Shown: positions 61,252 to 64,000 of the stretch, in pieces | How the letters are laid out: each line of letters begins with the position of its first letter | How positions within the stretch are numbered: position 1 is the first letter of the stretch | Assembly: GCF_003583765.1 (NCBI RefSeq) | Contig: NZ_QXQA01000001.1 | Span: 62,001 to 126,000, forward strand | DNA length: 64,000 nt | Source of the DNA: Paenibacillus nanensis | GTDB taxonomy: Bacteria > Bacillota > Bacilli > Paenibacillales > Paenibacillaceae | Reading direction: 5' to 3' | Made by a program: the position numbers and the translations under genes | The notes under the pieces: model-generated | Seen by the model: the letters and a program-made list of their open reading frames with translations, nothing else | The model's database searches: none | What the model was told of the DNA's origin: nothing

Positions 61252-62159
61252 TGGGAATGACAAAACGAAGCGGCAACGCGATCAAGGAATCGTTCGGCGA
61301 AAAGCTGTTTACGGTATTGAACTACGCGTTCTTTTGTATCCTCGGCATCATCACCCTGTTTCCGTTCATTAACGTCGTCGCCAAATCGTTCAGCAGCGAA
61401 GCGGCGGTCGTGTCCGGCATGGTCACCGTGTTCCCGATCGACTTTCAGGTAGGGACCTATCAAATGGTGCTGGGCAACACGCAGTTTTTGAACTCGTTCA
61501 AAATTACGATTCTGGTCACGCTGATCGGCACGTTCGCCTCCTTATTGATGACGGTGCTGGCCGCTTACCCGCTGTCGAAGCCGCATTTGAAGTTCCGGAA
61601 ATCATTGCTGCTTATTTACGTGTTCACGATGCTGTTTAACGGCGGCATTATCCCGACCTATCTCGTAATGCGCGAGCTGGAGATGATCAACACGATGTGG
61701 GCACTGTTCGTTCCGGGACTGATCAACGTGTTTTATATGCTGGTCGTCAAAAACTTTTTCGAAGCGCTGCCTGAAGGCTTGGAGGAATCGGCCAAGCTGG
61801 ACGGCGCGAGCAATACGCGGGTGCTGTTCAGTATAATTCTGCCGCTGTCGAAGCCGGTGCTGGCGACGGTCGGCCTGTTCTATGCGGTGCTGCTGTGGAA
61901 CAGCTACTTCAACGCCATGATCTATATCACGTCGCCGGAGCTTAAGACGCTCCAGCTATATTTGAAGGAATTGATCGCTTCTACGCAGGAGGTGCTGACG
62001 ACCGCCGGGCAGATCGACCTGAACCGCGACTTGAACCAGGCGCCGGAAGCGGTCCGCGCCGCTTCGATCGTAACGGCGACGCTTCCGATCCTGCTTGTGT
62101 ATCCGTTTCTTCAAAAGCATTTCGTGAAGGGCGCGCTTGTCGGTTCTGTAAAAGGCTAG
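61251..62159 (+). CDS. Sugar ABC transporter permease, YtcP/LplC type
   Basis: 302 residues from ATG 61251, overlapping the previous stop (TAATG) with AAGGAG upstream. Six helices and the EAA loop LEESAKLDGASNTRVLFSIILPLSKP. The C-terminus closely resembles the permease fragment at 1-111. With the LplB-type subunit it forms the channel of an oligosaccharide importer. Confidence 0.9.
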   Translation: MGMTKRSGNAIKESFGEKLFTVLNYAFFCILGIITLFPFINVVAKSFSSEAAVVSGMVTVFPIDFQVGTYQMVLGNTQFLNSFKITILVTLIGTFASLLMTVLAAYPLSKPHLKFRKSLLLIYVFTMLFNGGIIPTYLVMRELEMINTMWALFVPGLINVFYMLVVKNFFEALPEGLEESAKLDGASNTRVLFSIILPLSKPVLATVGLFYAVLLWNSYFNAMIYITSPELKTLQLYLKELIASTQEVLTTAGQIDLNRDLNQAPEAVRAASIVTATLPILLVYPFLQKHFVKGALVGSVKG

Positions 62160-62175
62160 CCTCTTTGCGCAATCT

Positions 62176-62222
62176 CCCCCTTTATTGCCAGGATTCATCC
62201 AATGGCAATAAGGGGGTTTTCT
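62176..62222 (+). terminator. Terminator after the permease pair
   Basis: CCCCCTTTATTGCCA/TGGCAATAAGGGGG (one bulge), then TTTT. The regulators downstream are probably transcribed partly by read-through or by their own promoter. Confidence 0.85.
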
Positions 62223-62261
62223 GCTATCATAATTTAACAACTGATGATAGGGGCGTTTAAC

Positions 62262-63833
62262 ATGATCAAGGCGATTCTGGTAGACGACGAACCGATGACG
62301 AGAAGAGGACTGCTGCGTTTCGTGGATTGGAGCCGCCTCGGCATTGAGGTGGCCGGCGAAGCGGAGGATGGCGTGGAGGCGCTCGAGCTGTATGAGCGTA
62401 CCCGTCCCGAGCTGGTCCTATGCGACGTGCGAATGCCGCGGATGGACGGCATTGAGCTGGCGCAGCGGATCCGCGAGGCCGATCCGCAGTGCAGCATTAT
62501 TTTTTTAAGCGGGTACAACGATGTGGAGTACTTGAAATCAGCCATCAAGCTTCAAGTCGTCGAATATATGCTGAAGCCGATTCAAATGGACGAGCTGTCG
62601 AAGCTGCTGGAGGAGACGGTTGCCTCCATTCAGGGGGAAAGGACGAAGCAGCAGGAGCTTAGCGCGATCCGCGAGCAATTCGACCGGAGCAAGCCGGAGC
62701 TGGCCGAGCGGCTGCTGAAGACGATTTTGAAGCTGACGCCCGAATATGAGGCGGAGTACGCGACGATCGAAGAGGACCTGAAGCGGCTGTATCCGAAGCT
62801 TCCGGTCAAGGGCCCTTATCAGATTGCTGCGTTCGGCTTTCAGAATAATGAAGCGAGGCTTCGCTGGCGGGAGGAGGCCGAAGCGGAGGCGGCGCAGGCC
62901 GGCTTGCCTGTCCTGACCGCGATCATCGATGGAGTCGGGGTTGCGTGTATGGCGCTTTCCTCGCAGCGCAACGACGACCGGTCGGTCATCTGGCTGAATC
63001 GGCTGACCCGGCGGCGAGGCAGAGAAGAGCGGGGGACCGCTGCGGGCGTCGGCGAGCCCTGCATGCATCTGAACGGCTGCGGCGGCTCCTATGAGCAAGC
63101 GCTGAAAGCGTTGTCACACCGGTTCTACCGCGGCTGGCACACGACGATATGGTTCGGCAACCTGGCTGCCGGCCACTATTCGGCGGCGCTGTTCGATAAG
63201 CAGGCGTTCATCAAATTCGAGGAGCTGCTGCGGGAGAAGCAGCTGAAGGCCGCGGCGGAATGGCTCGATCAGACGGTCAACGAGCTGCTGCTTCACGCTC
63301 CTCTCGACGTCGAGGCGGTGCGGAAGAAGCTGTTCCGCTGGTACGTGGCGATGACCCGCATCTATTCGGAGACGATGTGGGAGTTCGAGAACGATCAGCT
63401 GTGGGCGACGATGTTCGTGTCCGGCGAGCTCTTCTCGATCCGCAAGTTTATGCTGCAGCGGCTGGAGGCGATTCAAGAGGCGCTTGATATGAGCGATTCG
63501 AGCGACAAATCGGTCATTCGGGACATCATCCGCTACATTCAGCAGAACTACAACAAGGACGTGTCCATCAATACGCTCGCCAGCCATGTTCATTTGGCCC
63601 CGACGTATATGTGCATTTTGTTCAAAAAAGAAAAGGGCGTGTCGATCAACGATTATATTACGCAGTACCGGATCGAGCATGCCAAGCGGCTGCTGCGGGA
63701 CCGTAAGCTGAAGCTGTATGAGGTCGCGTCGATGATCGGTTACCAGGACGCCAACTATTTCGCGAAAGTATTTCGCAAGCTGACCGGGGTCATCCCGTCC
63801 CAGTACCGGGACAGCTTGCCGGAGGAGCTATGA
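62262..63833 (+). CDS. YesN-type AraC family response regulator
   Basis: 523 residues from ATG 62262. Receiver domain: AILVDDEPMTRRGL, phospho-acceptor in VLCDVRMPRMDG, and MLKP near residue 105. The middle 280 residues are a poorly conserved linker/sensing region. The C-terminal AraC double helix-turn-helix (about 425-523) includes TYMCILFKKEKGVSINDYI and YEVASMIGYQDANYFAKVF. It is phosphorylated by the kinase that follows and likely controls the adjacent sugar transporter genes. Confidence 0.92.
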   Translation: MIKAILVDDEPMTRRGLLRFVDWSRLGIEVAGEAEDGVEALELYERTRPELVLCDVRMPRMDGIELAQRIREADPQCSIIFLSGYNDVEYLKSAIKLQVVEYMLKPIQMDELSKLLEETVASIQGERTKQQELSAIREQFDRSKPELAERLLKTILKLTPEYEAEYATIEEDLKRLYPKLPVKGPYQIAAFGFQNNEARLRWREEAEAEAAQAGLPVLTAIIDGVGVACMALSSQRNDDRSVIWLNRLTRRRGREERGTAAGVGEPCMHLNGCGGSYEQALKALSHRFYRGWHTTIWFGNLAAGHYSAALFDKQAFIKFEELLREKQLKAAAEWLDQTVNELLLHAPLDVEAVRKKLFRWYVAMTRIYSETMWEFENDQLWATMFVSGELFSIRKFMLQRLEAIQEALDMSDSSDKSVIRDIIRYIQQNYNKDVSINTLASHVHLAPTYMCILFKKEKGVSINDYITQYRIEHAKRLLRDRKLKLYEVASMIGYQDANYFAKVFRKLTGVIPSQYRDSLPEEL

Positions 63834-64000
63834 TGACCGAGAACAGTCTCCGCGACAGGCTTTCGCGCACCCGGATCAAAACGAAGCTGATGCTGGTTTT
63901 TATGGCGTTAATTATCGTGACCGTCGGTCTGGTCTCCGTCGTCATTTATCAGAATACGATGCAGATTCTGGAGCGGCGGGTTGAGCAGTCGGTCGATAAA
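63830..64000 (+). CDS. Sensor histidine kinase (YesM type), N-terminal fragment
   Basis: 57 codons are visible, from the ATG that overlaps the response-regulator stop (ATGA) to the window end. They show a basic start (RDRLSRTRIKTKL), one membrane helix (MLVFMALIIVTVGLVSVVIY) and the first part of an extracellular region. Position behind a YesN-type regulator makes a YesM-type kinase the likely identity. Confidence 0.8.
   Translation, partial: MMTENSLRDRLSRTRIKTKLMLVFMALIIVTVGLVSVVIYQNTMQILERRVEQSVDK

Overview
The window looks like the chromosome of a Paenibacillus-like Gram-positive spore-former. Pointers are the moderate GC of the flanks, strong AGGAGG-type ribosome binding sites, SLH-domain surface proteins, LplB/YtcP-type sugar permeases next to a YesN-type AraC response regulator and its kinase, large modular secreted glycoside hydrolases, a 7-1-7 Fur box and a guanine-type purine riboswitch. 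This is inferred from gene content; no rRNA or tRNA was seen.

Layout. 0-3.3 kb: tail of a sugar ABC permease, a GMC oxidoreductase with its small partner, and a DUF3231 protein. 3.4-5.5 kb: a membrane protein and a YvaD/TetR/SMR operon. 5.5-9.6 kb: a Fur-controlled siderophore operon (binding lipoprotein, two FecCD permeases, FhuF-like reductase). 9.9-14.8 kb: RtcB RNA ligase, membrane proteins, an S41 peptidase and a two-gene membrane cassette. 15-18.7 kb: a five-PAS diguanylate cyclase, an SLH lipoprotein and an arginine-rich protein. 18.8-29.6 kb: carbohydrate and surface genes (GH3, GH16 plus ricin-type domain, a secreted protein of about 1650 residues, an orphan 50-residue peptide) and a second copy of the membrane cassette. 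29.7-35.3 kb: arsRBC, a chemotaxis receptor, a DUF1444-like protein and a VUT transporter.

35.3-48.9 kb is an AT-rich accessory island. It begins with the remnant of a polymorphic-toxin C-terminus and several immunity-like genes, two of them damaged. Then come an NTP-pyrophosphohydrolase/PLD-helicase pair, an EcoRII-type restriction endonuclease, a decayed vsr, and a Dcm-type methyltransferase with an N-terminal ribbon-helix-helix-like segment. It ends with a tightly coupled four-gene operon: SNF2 ATPase, stand-alone EcoRII-N DNA-recognition domain, MORC/HSP90-like GHKL ATPase, HNH nuclease. I read the methyltransferase, the EcoRII enzyme and the four-gene operon as one composite restriction locus. 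This is the most interesting part of the window.

49-64 kb returns to core-like content: a response regulator/kinase pair with an antimicrobial-peptide-type ABC exporter, a purine riboswitch with an NCS2 permease, a 1355-residue SLH-anchored beta-propeller protein, and a divergent sugar ABC transporter with its two-component regulators, the last gene cut by the window edge.
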